Part shown: piece by piece, positions 13,386 to 20,674 of the stretch
Layout of the letters: each line of letters begins with the position of its first letter
Numbering within the stretch: position 1 is the stretch's first letter
Virus record (IMG/VR): IMGVR_UViG_3300000256_000005
Span: 19,783 to 50,571 of that record
Strand: one strand, 5' to 3'
Origin: a virus
Length of the DNA stretch: 30,789 bases
Program-made: the position numbers and the translations under genes
Notes under the pieces: model-generated
What the model saw: only the letters and a program-made list of their open reading frames with translations
Databases searched by the model: none
Told to the model about the DNA's origin: nothing

Positions 13386-13610
13386 CTAAAAATTACTTTC
13401 AAGTTCACGTTGCTTTTTTAACCAACGCTTACGAGCCATATCTCTAGCTTTGCGACGGCGGGCACTGGGTTTAGTGTACCGCTCTTTATCTCTTAGTGTT
13501 TGTAGAAGACCATCTTCTTGCACCATTTTCTTAAGTCGGCGCCAGGCCTTGTTGATATTGTTATTGTGAACTTCTACAGTAAGTCCACGCTTAACTCTTT
13601 GTTTTGGCAT
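13386..13610 (-). CDS. rpsU: ribosomal protein bS21, phage-encoded, 74 aa
   Basis: bS21 sits on the 30S platform near the anti-Shine-Dalgarno and influences initiation. The sequence shows the family pattern VEVHNNNINKAWRRLKKMVQEDGLLQ, then basic RYTKPSARRRKARDMARKRW. Length is typical (about 70 aa). Phage S21 genes are known from marine phages, where they are thought to replace host S21 and bias ribosomes towards phage mRNA. GAGGAATAAATG couples it directly to the upstream stop. Part of the translation-related set in this window. Confidence 0.92.
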   Translation of the reverse strand: MPKQRVKRGLTVEVHNNNINKAWRRLKKMVQEDGLLQTLRDKERYTKPSARRRKARDMARKRWLKKQRELESNF

Positions 13611-13973
13611 TTATTCCTCTAGATCTTTCGTCCAACTTACTAAAAATCCAACTGGATCTTCAATTTGCTGTTTATTAATTAGTTCAAAGTCTATAATATT
13701 ATTATAGTAGTTTGTCTTAGGTTTGTCAATTAATAATCCTGTTACCAATTGGTTTACTTCTGTATTTAACAATATATAATCAACGTTGTTAGAAACATTA
13801 ATTAGCCAGTTTAAATCACTGTTTGGACCTGCTAGGTATATAGTAATATCTAAATTAACATCTTTTATGTAGTTGCATACTGCTTGATTATTGCTTTCAT
13901 ATCCAATACTTAATATACTAGGCTGATCCATTAAATAAAAGTCTGGTGGTGTAACTATTGTAAATTTAGTCAT
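13611..13973 (-). CDS. phage hypothetical protein, 120 aa
   Basis: Starts MTKFTIVTPPDFYLMDQPSI, with regularly alternating strands and helices (ILSIGYESNNQAVCNYIKDV, DITIYLAGPNSDLNWL, YILLNTEVNQLVTGLL) suggesting a small Rossmann-like alpha/beta fold. Resembles a hypothetical found next to structural genes of marine T4-like phages (recalled). It overlaps the -1 domain upstream by 8 bp and abuts the bS21 gene. Function unknown. Confidence 0.75.
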   Translation of the reverse strand: MTKFTIVTPPDFYLMDQPSILSIGYESNNQAVCNYIKDVNLDITIYLAGPNSDLNWLINVSNNVDYILLNTEVNQLVTGLLIDKPKTNYYNNIIDFELINKQQIEDPVGFLVSWTKDLEE

Positions 13974-14295
13974 CTAATAATCTTGCTATCTCTTCTCGTT
14001 CATCTTCTGTCAACTGTTCTATATTAATGCGTCCTGCATTTACATCACTTATAAGATGATCTAGGTATTCTTGGTTACCCAGGTAACTGCTTGTTCTAGT
14101 TTTAGGTATCTCAATCCACTTGTCACTGGTAAATCTAAACAACTTGTTTGGTAATACATCTACACGTATAAACAAATCACCTTTGTCAGGAGACGTTGGA
14201 AACCATGTGCCAAAGTTAACATTAGCACCCTCTGGTATATTGTATTCTTCTTCCAGGCTCCTACTAGGAATGTGTAGCGTAGAAGCCTGCGTTAC
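13966..14295 (-). CDS. C-terminal domain in the -1 frame of the DUF4407-like protein, 109 residues
   Basis: This frame runs into the stop of the long coiled-coil gene and has no start of its own before an ATG at 14175, in mid-domain. Reading from the slippery site gives VTQASTLHIPSRSLEEEYN, then NVNFGTWFPTSPDKGDLFIRVD, FRFTSDKWIEIPKTRTSSY and a helical end LTEDEREEIARLLDD. The W/F-P-T-S-P-KGDLF-RVD...KWIE block recalls C-terminal domains of the same type of protein in marine T4-like phages. Best read as a domain joined to 14292-16085 by -1 frameshifting (about 706 aa); starting at 14175 would discard half of the domain. Confidence 0.6.
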   Translation of the reverse strand, partial: VTQASTLHIPSRSLEEEYNIPEGANVNFGTWFPTSPDKGDLFIRVDVLPNKLFRFTSDKWIEIPKTRTSSYLGNQEYLDHLISDVNAGRINIEQLTEDEREEIARLLDD

Positions 14296-16085
14296 TTTTT
14301 TTCTAGATCTTCAGCTAAGTCTGTAATGCTGACTTCCGGATCTGCAACAGGTATATTACTTGGAGCGTCAGGCACTACTTCAGCAACTAACTCATCACCA
14401 AAGCTATCTTTTTCTACTAGTTGGTATTTTTCTGCCATCCGGCCAACAATCTCATCACGACGTTCAACTTCTGCTTGTAACTCTGCAATTTGAGCTAATA
14501 GCTGTTCTATCTTTGATGTATGTTCACCCATATGGGCGGCTAATGCATCAAGTTGATCTTTATAATCGTCACGTTCGCTTTCAGTTTGTACTACCTTGTC
14601 CACAAGTAACTCGGTTTCTTCCTTGGACTTAGCAAGTGCTGCTTCCATGTCGACCTGTTCTGCTAGCAATGCAGCATGTTCTTCCTGTAACTTTGCATAC
14701 ATCTCAGGGTTAACGTTTCCTAGATTACTATCTAATAGTTTTTCAATTTCGTCTAAGATTTCATTATGTTTTTTTAGTTCCATTTCGAGTTCCTCTACTC
14801 TTTCTTCTGCGGCTTTTAAACCCTTAGGTCTCATAGCTGCTTTATCTTTACGCCACCAACTAATTGCCATGGTGCCTGCTAATACAAGACATACTGCTAA
14901 CGGATCAAAAACTGCGACAATTATAATTATTACCCAACGTACAGCCGCTTCTAACAATGTTCTATCAGCTTCACCATAGATTAGCTCAGCAATATATTTG
15001 ACAGGGCCTACTTCTGCTTCAAACTGTCTATATTTCTTTTCAAATACAAACCTATCTTCGCGTAATTTATCAATAATAGGTATTTCATTTTCTATGTTTG
15101 TTTCTAATTCTGATATACGGCTATCTACGTTTTTATTAGCACTACCAGCCTCTACTGTGTATTTTGCAATGTTTGCATTTGCACTCTCAATAGTTGGGGC
15201 AATACTCTCACGTATCTTTGCAATGCGAGCTTCAACAGCCTTAATTTGGTTACCTAATTTATTATTAATTTTTCTTATTTCTCGCTGAACCCTACTAGCA
15301 ACACCTATTTCATTTTTCTTTGCTTGCGCTATTTGGGCCTGTATTGTATCACGCTCAGGCTTTTGGGTTCTACGCAATTCTGCACCCTTAGCAACCAAGT
15401 CAGTATCACTAAATGTGCCAATTTTAACACCACCTGATGTGTAGGCTTCTACATCTTTGTCTAGTTGTGCTAATTTATCATTTGCTATCTTAATATCAGC
15501 TGCACTGCGTTTTTGAGCATCTTTTAAACGTTTATTTTGTTGTTCAACCTCAACTTGAGCTTGTGCTCTTAATCCAGGTATTTTAGCATTTTCTGCATCA
15601 ATTTCAGGTTTTAATCTCGAATTAGCATTCCTGATACGTTTTTGTTCACGGCTAATAAGCGCATCTATACGTCCACTGGTTTCACCCTTATTAAGGCGTT
15701 CTATTTCATTTTTCCAACGACTTACTTTTGCATCACTTCTAGCTATTTTATCGTCAACAACTGTGGCTTGAGCTAGTTGTTCTTGCCCTACTGAACTTTG
15801 TTCAATATGACTTTTGCTTAGAAATCCAAAGATACCCATGCTTGTTATAAACATGAGTGCAAAGACTGCTAATACCAGATAGCTACGAAGGAGTTTTGGT
15901 GCTCTTTGCCAATATATTTTAAGCCATATTGTAGAAACAAGTTTGCCAATTTCTAGCACGGCACCCATTAGAACAATAGGCACAAAGGCCGCCGCAAAGA
16001 TTGCGGTTAATCCAACAATACTATAATATGCGGCTATTGCTGATATACACAATGCTACGAAGAGTGTTAAAATGCCTAAGAACAT
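14292..16085 (-). CDS. DUF4407-like membrane protein with long coiled coils, 597 aa (706 aa if frameshifted)
   Basis: Two transmembrane helices at about 4-42 and a third at about 69-89 (LVLAVFALMFITSMGIFGFL), a long charged coiled coil (about 95-360), a fourth membrane segment WVIIIIVAVFDPLAVCLVLAGTMAISWW (about 388-415), and a second coiled coil (about 425-560). The FDPLA in the last membrane helix is typical of DUF4407 proteins. Found as a large protein of unknown role in marine T4-like phages. It ends at A_AAA_AAG TAA, and the -1 frame continues for 109 residues. Promoter at 16092-16121. Confidence 0.85.
   Translation of the reverse strand: MFLGILTLFVALCISAIAAYYSIVGLTAIFAAAFVPIVLMGAVLEIGKLVSTIWLKIYWQRAPKLLRSYLVLAVFALMFITSMGIFGFLSKSHIEQSSVGQEQLAQATVVDDKIARSDAKVSRWKNEIERLNKGETSGRIDALISREQKRIRNANSRLKPEIDAENAKIPGLRAQAQVEVEQQNKRLKDAQKRSAADIKIANDKLAQLDKDVEAYTSGGVKIGTFSDTDLVAKGAELRRTQKPERDTIQAQIAQAKKNEIGVASRVQREIRKINNKLGNQIKAVEARIAKIRESIAPTIESANANIAKYTVEAGSANKNVDSRISELETNIENEIPIIDKLREDRFVFEKKYRQFEAEVGPVKYIAELIYGEADRTLLEAAVRWVIIIIVAVFDPLAVCLVLAGTMAISWWRKDKAAMRPKGLKAAEERVEELEMELKKHNEILDEIEKLLDSNLGNVNPEMYAKLQEEHAALLAEQVDMEAALAKSKEETELLVDKVVQTESERDDYKDQLDALAAHMGEHTSKIEQLLAQIAELQAEVERRDEIVGRMAEKYQLVEKDSFGDELVAEVVPDAPSNIPVADPEVSITDLAEDLEKK
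14295..14301 (-). other. candidate -1 frameshift site A_AAA_AAG immediately before a stop codon
   Basis: The codons are GAA AAA AAG TAA. A -1 slip on A AAA AAG (14301 to 14295) gives AAA then GTA ACG, opening the 109-residue domain. The following stop codon would slow the ribosome and favour slippage. Confidence 0.65.
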
Positions 16086-16091
16086 TGTTTT

Positions 16092-16121
16092 ATTATACTA
16101 CCTTCCAGCAGCGAGTGTCGA
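16092..16121 (-). promoter_or_regulatory. sigma70-like promoter for the coiled-coil membrane protein gene
   Basis: TCGACA at 16116-16121, 18-bp spacer, TATAAT at 16092-16097, start codon at 16085. The spacer is longer than at the other early promoters. Confidence 0.5.
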
Positions 16122-16129
16122 TATATTAT

Positions 16130-16459
16130 CTATGAGACGTACTTCTTTACTGTGACAGTACTAACGGCTGAGCCGCCTCGTTTACCGAATGCACCAAGAG
16201 TAGCACCGCTTGCTAGTTTAATTATTAATGTATCACTGGAACCAATAGCCAAGCTATTAGCATCTGTTGCGGCTTCGTTAATCTCAATCTTAACATCGTG
16301 ACTAGTTGTAATTAAACAAGTCATTGTTTTGTTACTCTCACTGCCAATAGAACGTGGATCTGTAATAACAGTGCTAATATTACTGGCATCAGGAGCAGAA
16401 ATAGTTTGACTACCTAAGTAGTCTTTAATTGGGCCGCCAAATTCTCCAAAATCAGCCAT
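16130..16459 (-). CDS. small Gly/Ser/Thr-rich beta protein, paralogue of 16459-16776, 109 aa
   Basis: Starts MADFGEFGGPIKDYLGSQTI. Shares with its upstream twin the start MA-FG/YGE-GGPIKD-LG-Q, the motif DANSLAI-SSDT and the closing TLGA-G...STVTVKK. Mostly beta with Thr/Ser/Ile alternation, like phage decoration or fibre-type proteins. The ATG overlaps the TAA of the upstream copy (TAATG). Likely a structural protein; exact role unknown. Confidence 0.8.
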   Translation of the reverse strand: MADFGEFGGPIKDYLGSQTISAPDASNISTVITDPRSIGSESNKTMTCLITTSHDVKIEINEAATDANSLAIGSSDTLIIKLASGATLGAFGKRGGSAVSTVTVKKYVS

Positions 16460-16776
16460 TAGCAGACTACTTTGTTAACTGTAACGGTAGGTGTACTAGC
16501 AGTTCCGCGAGCACCTAAAGTTCCGCCACTTGCTATTCTTGCAATCACCGTGTCACTGCTTGTAATAGCGAGACTGTTTGCATCTGCTACGCCATTTATT
16601 TCTAGTGTTGCATTGCCACTAGATGTAATAATCATTGTTACTAATCTACTACTGCCTGAACCTGTCTGGTCTGGATGAGTAATAGTTGTTGCAACATTGG
16701 TATTACTGACGCAAGTAATACTCTGCTTTCCTAACGTGTCTTTGATAGGGCCGCCGTATTCTCCATATTGTGCCAT
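16459..16776 (-). CDS. small Gly/Ser/Thr-rich beta protein, paralogue of 16130-16459, 105 aa
   Basis: Starts MAQYGEYGGPIKDTLGKQSI; beta-rich with ADANSLAITSSDTVIARIASGGTLGARG. It has a strong AAAGGAG site and an upstream CATAAATA late-type motif, so it is probably late and structural. The tandem pair arose by duplication. Confidence 0.8.
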   Translation of the reverse strand: MAQYGEYGGPIKDTLGKQSITCVSNTNVATTITHPDQTGSGSSRLVTMIITSSGNATLEINGVADANSLAITSSDTVIARIASGGTLGARGTASTPTVTVNKVVC

Positions 16777-16794
16777 TGATGATCTCCTTTAGTG

Positions 16795-16802
16795 TATTTA
16801 TG
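16795..16802 (-). promoter_or_regulatory. late-promoter-like CATAAATA
   Basis: One mismatch from TATAAATA, 18 bp upstream of the ATG at 16776, followed by AAAGGAG. Overlaps the stop of the deaminase gene. Confidence 0.6.
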
Positions 16803-17250
16803 CATTTATAACAGCATACTCATCAGGAATATCAGTGGTATATATAACACGTTTGAACTCAAATTCTACAATTGCTCTCATACACCCTGTACAGGGTTTA
16901 GCCATGCCGTTAATCCATTGTTTAGAATTTTCTGTTGGACGTTTAACACGGTAAATGTATAGAGTAGATTTTCTTAAATCCTCAGGATCTATATGGTTTA
17001 AGCTATTCTTAATAGCATTTATTTCAGCATGAAGAAATATAGCCTCACTGTTCTTAGCATACGTTTTCTGGAACGGGTGAGTTTTTATTTTGTTAGTACC
17101 TACACTAATAATCTTATTTTTAATGCCTATAATAGCCGCAAGTTTTGCGCGACGGTAATCATCGTTATCGATAGCTTGGCGCCTAGCAAAATCCATAATA
17201 CGATAATCACGCCGCCCCAAACCGGACGGCGTGATCGGGTTAACATCCAT
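16798..17250 (-). CDS. cytidine/dCMP deaminase-family protein, 150 aa
   Basis: Zinc-dependent deaminase fold: H74-A-E76 (HAEINAIKN) and P119-C-x-x-C123 (KPCTGCMRAI) supply the Zn ligands and proton shuttle. dCMP deaminases make dUMP for thymidylate synthesis and are standard in T4-like phages, which fits, but substrate cannot be read from the sequence; a tRNA- or nucleoside-specific relative is possible. The N-terminus (ITPSGLGRRDYRIMDFARRQAI) is shared with phage versions I recall. Its ATG overlaps the stop of the upstream gene. Confidence 0.82.
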   Translation of the reverse strand: MDVNPITPSGLGRRDYRIMDFARRQAIDNDDYRRAKLAAIIGIKNKIISVGTNKIKTHPFQKTYAKNSEAIFLHAEINAIKNSLNHIDPEDLRKSTLYIYRVKRPTENSKQWINGMAKPCTGCMRAIVEFEFKRVIYTTDIPDEYAVINA

Positions 17251-17435
17251 TATCTTTTTCCACGCTTGAGCTTGTTAGTTTTAGCATTGTAAAGGTTTCC
17301 TTTGTCATCTTTCTTGTAAAGGTTACCATCAATAGTTTCAAAACCAACTGACTGAACGTCTGGGTTAATTTGACGATTTAAGAATGTTGGGATAGCCAGC
17401 ATTTCGTCTTGAATAGCTTTTTCTGCCTTAGTCAT
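17250..17435 (-). CDS. small hypothetical protein, 61 aa
   Basis: Starts MTKAEKAIQDEMLAIPTFLN; ends in a Lys/Asn repeat-like region (YKKDDKGNLYNAKTNKLKRGKR). Overlaps its neighbours by 1-8 bp. Basic C-terminus may bind nucleic acid. Function unknown. Confidence 0.65.
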   Translation of the reverse strand: MTKAEKAIQDEMLAIPTFLNRQINPDVQSVGFETIDGNLYKKDDKGNLYNAKTNKLKRGKR

Positions 17436-17688
17436 TTTGAGTCACCTTTGCAATGTCTTTAAATTCAACGACAAACTCTGCGTTTGATTTGTAATCGCGA
17501 ACTTCAACCAACTTGCTTGCTGAATCACGTGCTAGCAATAAGCCAGTACCTGAATAATCCCCAACTCTTACAACGGGCACATCAGCAAGGCTGTGCATGC
17601 CGCCTGGGCGACCCCACTCATCAAGAGGAATATTAACAGTAAATTCACAATCGTAAGATTTACCAATTTCAATGTTTTCGATATTCAT
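17428..17688 (-). CDS. small beta-rich hypothetical protein, 86 aa
   Basis: ATG at 17688 (MNIENIEIGKSYDCEFTVNI) with TGGAGAAG upstream. Contains a pattern of strands (VVRVGDYSGTGLLLARDSASKLVEVRDY) suggesting a small barrel, perhaps SH3/OB-like. Opens the three-gene operon running to the deaminase. Function unknown. Confidence 0.7.
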   Translation of the reverse strand: MNIENIEIGKSYDCEFTVNIPLDEWGRPGGMHSLADVPVVRVGDYSGTGLLLARDSASKLVEVRDYKSNAEFVVEFKDIAKVTQND

Positions 17689-17724
17689 CACACTTCTCCA
17701 GTCTTAAGTTGTTTAACTATATTA

Positions 17725-17752
17725 ATAGTAACACAGACATCTAGAACGTCAA
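17725..17752 (-). promoter_or_regulatory. sigma70-like early promoter
   Basis: TTGACG at 17747-17752 (within GGTTGACG), 16-bp spacer, TACTAT at 17725-17730, followed by TATAGTTAAACAAC, a leader sequence shared with the promoter at 19998. Confidence 0.65.
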
Positions 17753-17817
17753 CCATTTTTCTTAATTAATCATTCATGTCGGTAGTCTATAGACCAGCAA
17801 GTTATGCTAAATGATAG

Positions 17818-18441
17818 TTAGTTTGGAACTACGTTTTTACCGGGCGTACCTATTAACACCTTAAAGGTTGGAACTCCATTTAGGTCTCGTAAGTACCCGT
17901 AATCTAATAATTGTGGATAACGTGTAAGCGTCATTTGTGCATCTTCGGGCCATTGGTCTTTTGGTACCTGTTTAATAGGAGTAATTTCGTATTTGCCTAG
18001 GACTTTATCTGCTTCTTGTGGCGTACTTACATAATTTTGAAGTACTTCCCATGGTACTGTTTTCATCATTTTACCCAATGATGCTTTTGATTTTTCACCG
18101 TAACTACGGTATATTTCGTTTTTAAATATCTCATTAACAAAAGCGTTAGCGTCTGCACTACCATCACTACCCATAGCAACGCTTTTTCGTCCACCTTTAT
18201 CTTTATAGAGAATAACTGCTACAGGTTTTCCTGCTCGCATTGCAATCTTCCAAAAAGGTATTTTGGTAACCATATCATCAGGATTAGCAAAGCCGCTTCC
18301 TTTAATGCCGCCAATACTAGCGTAACTTTTTTGAAGCAAATGCCATACAATGTCTTTGTATTTTTCTTTATTAGCCTGAGCAGTGTCGTCAAAGCCAATA
18401 ATGTTTACAAACGTTTCTGTTATAAATTCTTTAAAGCGCAT
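17818..18441 (-). CDS. phage protein with capsid-targeting-like N-terminus, 207 aa
   Basis: Start at the ATG at 18441 (MRFKEFITETFVNIIGFDDT), chosen because of the AATAAATA motif four bases upstream; a longer frame to 18489 runs into the neighbouring gene. MRFKEFITE closely follows the T4 capsid-targeting sequence MKTYQEFIAE, with a possible gp21-type cleavage after ITE. The rest includes SIGGIKGSGFANPDDMVTKIPFWK and LYKDKGGRKSVAMGSDGS, seen in my memory in marine phage hypotheticals with a GNAT-like core; activity is not certain. Inferred to be packaged in the capsid. Confidence 0.75.
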   Translation of the reverse strand: MRFKEFITETFVNIIGFDDTAQANKEKYKDIVWHLLQKSYASIGGIKGSGFANPDDMVTKIPFWKIAMRAGKPVAVILYKDKGGRKSVAMGSDGSADANAFVNEIFKNEIYRSYGEKSKASLGKMMKTVPWEVLQNYVSTPQEADKVLGKYEITPIKQVPKDQWPEDAQMTLTRYPQLLDYGYLRDLNGVPTFKVLIGTPGKNVVPN

Positions 18442-18445
18442 AAAG

Positions 18446-18453
18446 TATTTATT
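18446..18453 (-). promoter_or_regulatory. late-promoter-like AATAAATA
   Basis: Four bases before the ATG at 18441; same arrangement as at 10593 and 22030. No Shine-Dalgarno present. Confidence 0.5.
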
Positions 18454-18457
18454 TAAA

Positions 18458-19018
18458 TTAAGCGCCGTATCCGCAAGGGTTGTTAACAACGAATTTACTA
18501 ATTATTTCTTTACCTGATTTTAAGTCGTCAAATATGTGACTTCCGTTAGGTAAAGCATTTACTTCGTAATGAGGTGTTAATTCTGTTATAGTTTCGTTTG
18601 CATCACAAATCTCATCACCCATTTCTACAATAATACATCCACATCCCCCAGTTAAAAAAGAGGGCCACGCATCTACTATATCTTCTCGTAGAGTATAGGT
18701 ACTACCAACGAAATCATTGTGTGTGCCTAGGTAGTCCTTAAGTGACACGCTAGGAGTAATAGCAGGGTTAATTGCTACAAATGGTATGCCTAAGTTAGTG
18801 CCAACATGTGATGCAGTGTGTCCACCTAGGCTAGTACCAACAATTAGGTCTATGTCATTACCTAGTGCAAAATCTTTGATCTCAGCATATACCTTTTTAA
18901 ATCCACTAGAATAATCTACGTCTTTACCAACGACTGTGCCTAGTTCTTCTAGCATTTTAATCTTTGGGCTAGTAGTATCGTAGTTACTACCAAACCCATG
19001 TACATACAAAATATTCAT
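18458..19018 (-). CDS. alpha/beta-hydrolase, YqiA-type esterase, 186 aa
   Basis: Starts MNILYVHGFGSNYDTTSPKI, the usual first strand and oxyanion-hole region. The nucleophile elbow is GTSLGG with Ser63, NPAITPS follows, an acidic residue lies in the MGDEICD loop (about 134), and His161 (GSHIFDD) is the likely catalytic His. Short and lid-less, as in the UPF0227/YqiA esterases. Substrate unknown; could act on host acyl esters or be a general metabolic gene. It overlaps the extended reading frame of the next gene only upstream of its preferred start. Confidence 0.8.
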   Translation of the reverse strand: MNILYVHGFGSNYDTTSPKIKMLEELGTVVGKDVDYSSGFKKVYAEIKDFALGNDIDLIVGTSLGGHTASHVGTNLGIPFVAINPAITPSVSLKDYLGTHNDFVGSTYTLREDIVDAWPSFLTGGCGCIIVEMGDEICDANETITELTPHYEVNALPNGSHIFDDLKSGKEIISKFVVNNPCGYGA

Positions 19019-19034
19019 TTTACAGGTATCTTTC

Positions 19035-19373
19035 TTACTGTCCCTTCCTATGTGCGTCTAGCATGTCTTGAACATACCACACGGCATCATTATTTCTTGC
19101 TCCACCCACATGCCAATCATATGGCCCAAACGGAGTATCCTGCATCTTCCAATCGTAGATGCTAGCGACTATGTATTCTTCGTCATAATCATCATCATCG
19201 TCCCTAACAAGAAATTCGATATTCCATTCTGCGGTTGTTTTGTCTCCACCCTTATAAGTTGGAGGGCCAAAAACTGCCTCTAATTCATCGTAGGTTGTTT
19301 TAACTTTACCTACTAGGCTCGTGCCAGCAACGCTAACATGATCACCTACTTCCATATTAATTACTTCTCCCAT
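19035..19373 (-). CDS. phage hypothetical protein, 112 aa
   Basis: Start at 19373 (MGEVINMEVGDHVSV) or 19355 (MEVGDHVSVAG); both have a GGAG nearby. Contains TYDELEAVFGPPTYKGGDKTTAEWNIEF and ASIYDWKMQDTPFGPYDWHVGG, a pattern I recall as a common hypothetical of marine T4-like phages. An acidic run (DDDDDYDEEY) lies between. Overlaps the previous stop by 13 bp. Function unknown. Confidence 0.75.
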   Translation of the reverse strand: MGEVINMEVGDHVSVAGTSLVGKVKTTYDELEAVFGPPTYKGGDKTTAEWNIEFLVRDDDDDYDEEYIVASIYDWKMQDTPFGPYDWHVGGARNNDAVWYVQDMLDAHRKGQ

Positions 19374-19576
19374 GTTACACTTTCTCCTGGCTTAATGGTT
19401 TCATAATCGTTTTTTACGATTACATTTTTGGATATGTTAGTCCAGACGATATTTACACCCATTCCAGAATAATTGGCTGCATATTCTTTACTCAGGATAC
19501 CTTCATCAACAAGAGTACCCATTGACGGTGAGCCACAAAACAACCGACCAGCGGCCGAAACTGTTACTGTACGCAT
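19361..19576 (-). CDS. small hypothetical protein, 71 aa
   Basis: Starts MRTVTVSAAGRLFCGSPSMG; beta-rich, ending KNDYETIKPGESVTWEK. The ATG overlaps the TAA of the gene upstream (TAATG). Three-gene operon with 19576-19965 and 19035-19373. Function unknown. Confidence 0.7.
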   Translation of the reverse strand: MRTVTVSAAGRLFCGSPSMGTLVDEGILSKEYAANYSGMGVNIVWTNISKNVIVKNDYETIKPGESVTWEK

Positions 19577-19965
19577 TATGCATCCTCCTCAAACTCAACG
19601 ATCTCCATGAGCTCCTTGACGAGCTCCCGTCCGTAGTCAGTGAACAGGATTCCCTGTTTGTACACCCAGCCCTCAACAGACTGACTGTGGTAAAACGTCT
19701 CGGTAGACGTCATCCACCGGAGAGCATTGATGCGGTTGCCAGCACCAGCTTCGATAACTTTGCTGATCTGATTTTTAAACTCTTTTTCACACTCTTTTTC
19801 GCGAGCTATCTCCGCTTCCTGGGCGGCTTCCATATCTAGAATAGTTGTATCCCAGATTTTCTGCTTCTCTGCAGGCGTAGCTGTATAAAAGTTGTGACCG
19901 CGAGGACGAAACCCATACGCATCTTTATGAAGATCTGAAAAAATAGTTTCATCGTATGTAAACAT
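19576..19965 (-). CDS. conserved phage hypothetical protein, 129 aa
   Basis: Starts MFTYDETIFSDLHKDAYGFRPRG; the DLHKDA-GFRP start is familiar from many marine phage hypotheticals. A coiled-coil segment follows (LDMEAAQEAEIAREKECEKEFKNQISKVIEAG), then RWMTSTETFYHSQSVEGWVYKQG. Base composition is locally richer in GC than its neighbours. First gene after the promoter at 19998-20025. Function unknown. Confidence 0.8.
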   Translation of the reverse strand: MFTYDETIFSDLHKDAYGFRPRGHNFYTATPAEKQKIWDTTILDMEAAQEAEIAREKECEKEFKNQISKVIEAGAGNRINALRWMTSTETFYHSQSVEGWVYKQGILFTDYGRELVKELMEIVEFEEDA

Positions 19966-19997
19966 TGTTTGGTCTCTTGTGTTGTTTAACTATACAT

Positions 19998-20025
19998 ATA
20001 ATAGCACGATCTTACCAATAGTCAA
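19998..20025 (-). promoter_or_regulatory. sigma70-like early promoter
   Basis: TTGACT at 20020-20025 (within GGTTGACT), 16-bp spacer, TATTAT at 19998-20003, then TATAGTTAAACAAC in the leader. Confidence 0.7.
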
Positions 20026-20036
20026 CCATTCCCTAC

Positions 20037-20059
20037 AAAAAAAGCCCACAAAAGTGAGC
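20037..20059 (-). terminator. Rho-independent terminator of the lipoprotein operon
   Basis: On the minus strand GCTCAC-TTTT-GTGGGC followed by seven T. It lies downstream of 20088-20189 and upstream of the next early promoter, so it separates two transcription units. Confidence 0.75.
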
Positions 20060-20087
20060 ATTTTCTGTAATGTATATATAGTAATTA

Positions 20088-20189
20088 CTATTTTTTACCC
20101 GCTCCACAGCACCTTTTATGCTTTGACCCTTTACCGCGGCCGTCAGTAGGTATAGCTACCTGGTTAACCTTGAACTTGCCAAGATCCAT
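20088..20189 (-). CDS. tiny Cys/Lys-rich protein, 33 aa
   Basis: MDLGKFKVNQVAIPTDGRGK... ends in GSKHKRCCGAGKK, which recalls a SEC-C-like metal-binding tail. The ATG lies inside the end of the lipoprotein gene with no clear ribosome site, so expression is uncertain. The frame is open further upstream but that part is a shadow of the lipoprotein. Confidence 0.35.
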   Translation of the reverse strand: MDLGKFKVNQVAIPTDGRGKGSKHKRCCGAGKK

Positions 20190-20649
20190 CTGGTTGTCTA
20201 CATGCTTTACCAAATGCTGTTTCCTGTTTACCGCCAATTGTAATAGTTTGCTGATATTCCCGGCAATATTGTCCAGATGCACGTTGGTAAGTCCTCATAG
20301 GCATAACTGTTCCTGAGTTTCCTGAGTTAGGATTTGACCAACTAGCTACTTGATTATCACGCATATTTTCCAAGCTACGCTGACTAGTTTTCTGCATTTT
20401 AATCTTGTCCAACTCATCTAAGCTGGCGCCAATGCTGTTACCCATAAATGCACCTAGTACTGCACCAATACCAACAGCAGCAAGTTTTCCACTGCCGCCA
20501 CCAACTTGTGAACCAGCAAGTCCGCCCATTGCACCGCCTAGTACAGTTCCCATAGTAGCTTTAGGAGCATTATTTCCCATGGTCTGGCATGCACCTAAAC
20601 TTACTGCAACTGCTGATACCAGTAGAATATTCTTTATTTTAATGTTCAT
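20164..20649 (-). CDS. outer-membrane lipoprotein, 17-kDa surface antigen type, 161 aa
   Basis: Signal peptide with lipobox LGAC (Cys21 lipidated). Residues about 33-75 are a glycine-zipper double helix (MGTVLGGAMGGLAGSQVGGG, GIGAVLGAFMGNSIGASLDE). The C-terminal domain (RTYQRASGQYCREYQQTITIGGKQETAFGKACRQPDGSW) matches the 17-kDa common antigen of Rickettsia and other alphaproteobacteria. Two Cys there could pair. Probably acquired from the host lineage; may sit in the host envelope after expression (exclusion, receptor masking, lysis). Both an early and a late promoter motif lie upstream. Confidence 0.85.
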   Translation of the reverse strand: MNIKIKNILLVSAVAVSLGACQTMGNNAPKATMGTVLGGAMGGLAGSQVGGGSGKLAAVGIGAVLGAFMGNSIGASLDELDKIKMQKTSQRSLENMRDNQVASWSNPNSGNSGTVMPMRTYQRASGQYCREYQQTITIGGKQETAFGKACRQPDGSWQVQG

Positions 20650-20674
20650 AGCTGTTTCCTTAAACTTATAACTA

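Noticed and set aside
6777-14301. Both frameshifts as simple homopolymer sequencing errors
   Set aside because: Not fully excluded: one extra A would repair each. Kept as candidates because longer A-runs elsewhere are in frame and both match the exact A_AAA_AAG phase needed for -1 slippage.
14596-15288. Plus-strand frames opposite the coiled-coil gene
   Set aside because: Ser/Leu-rich low-complexity products typical of antisense reading of Glu/Lys/Ala coiled coils.
20088-20282. 64-codon frame overlapping the lipoprotein gene
   Set aside because: The upstream half is only a second-frame reading of the lipoprotein; only the last 33 codons were kept as a weak candidate.
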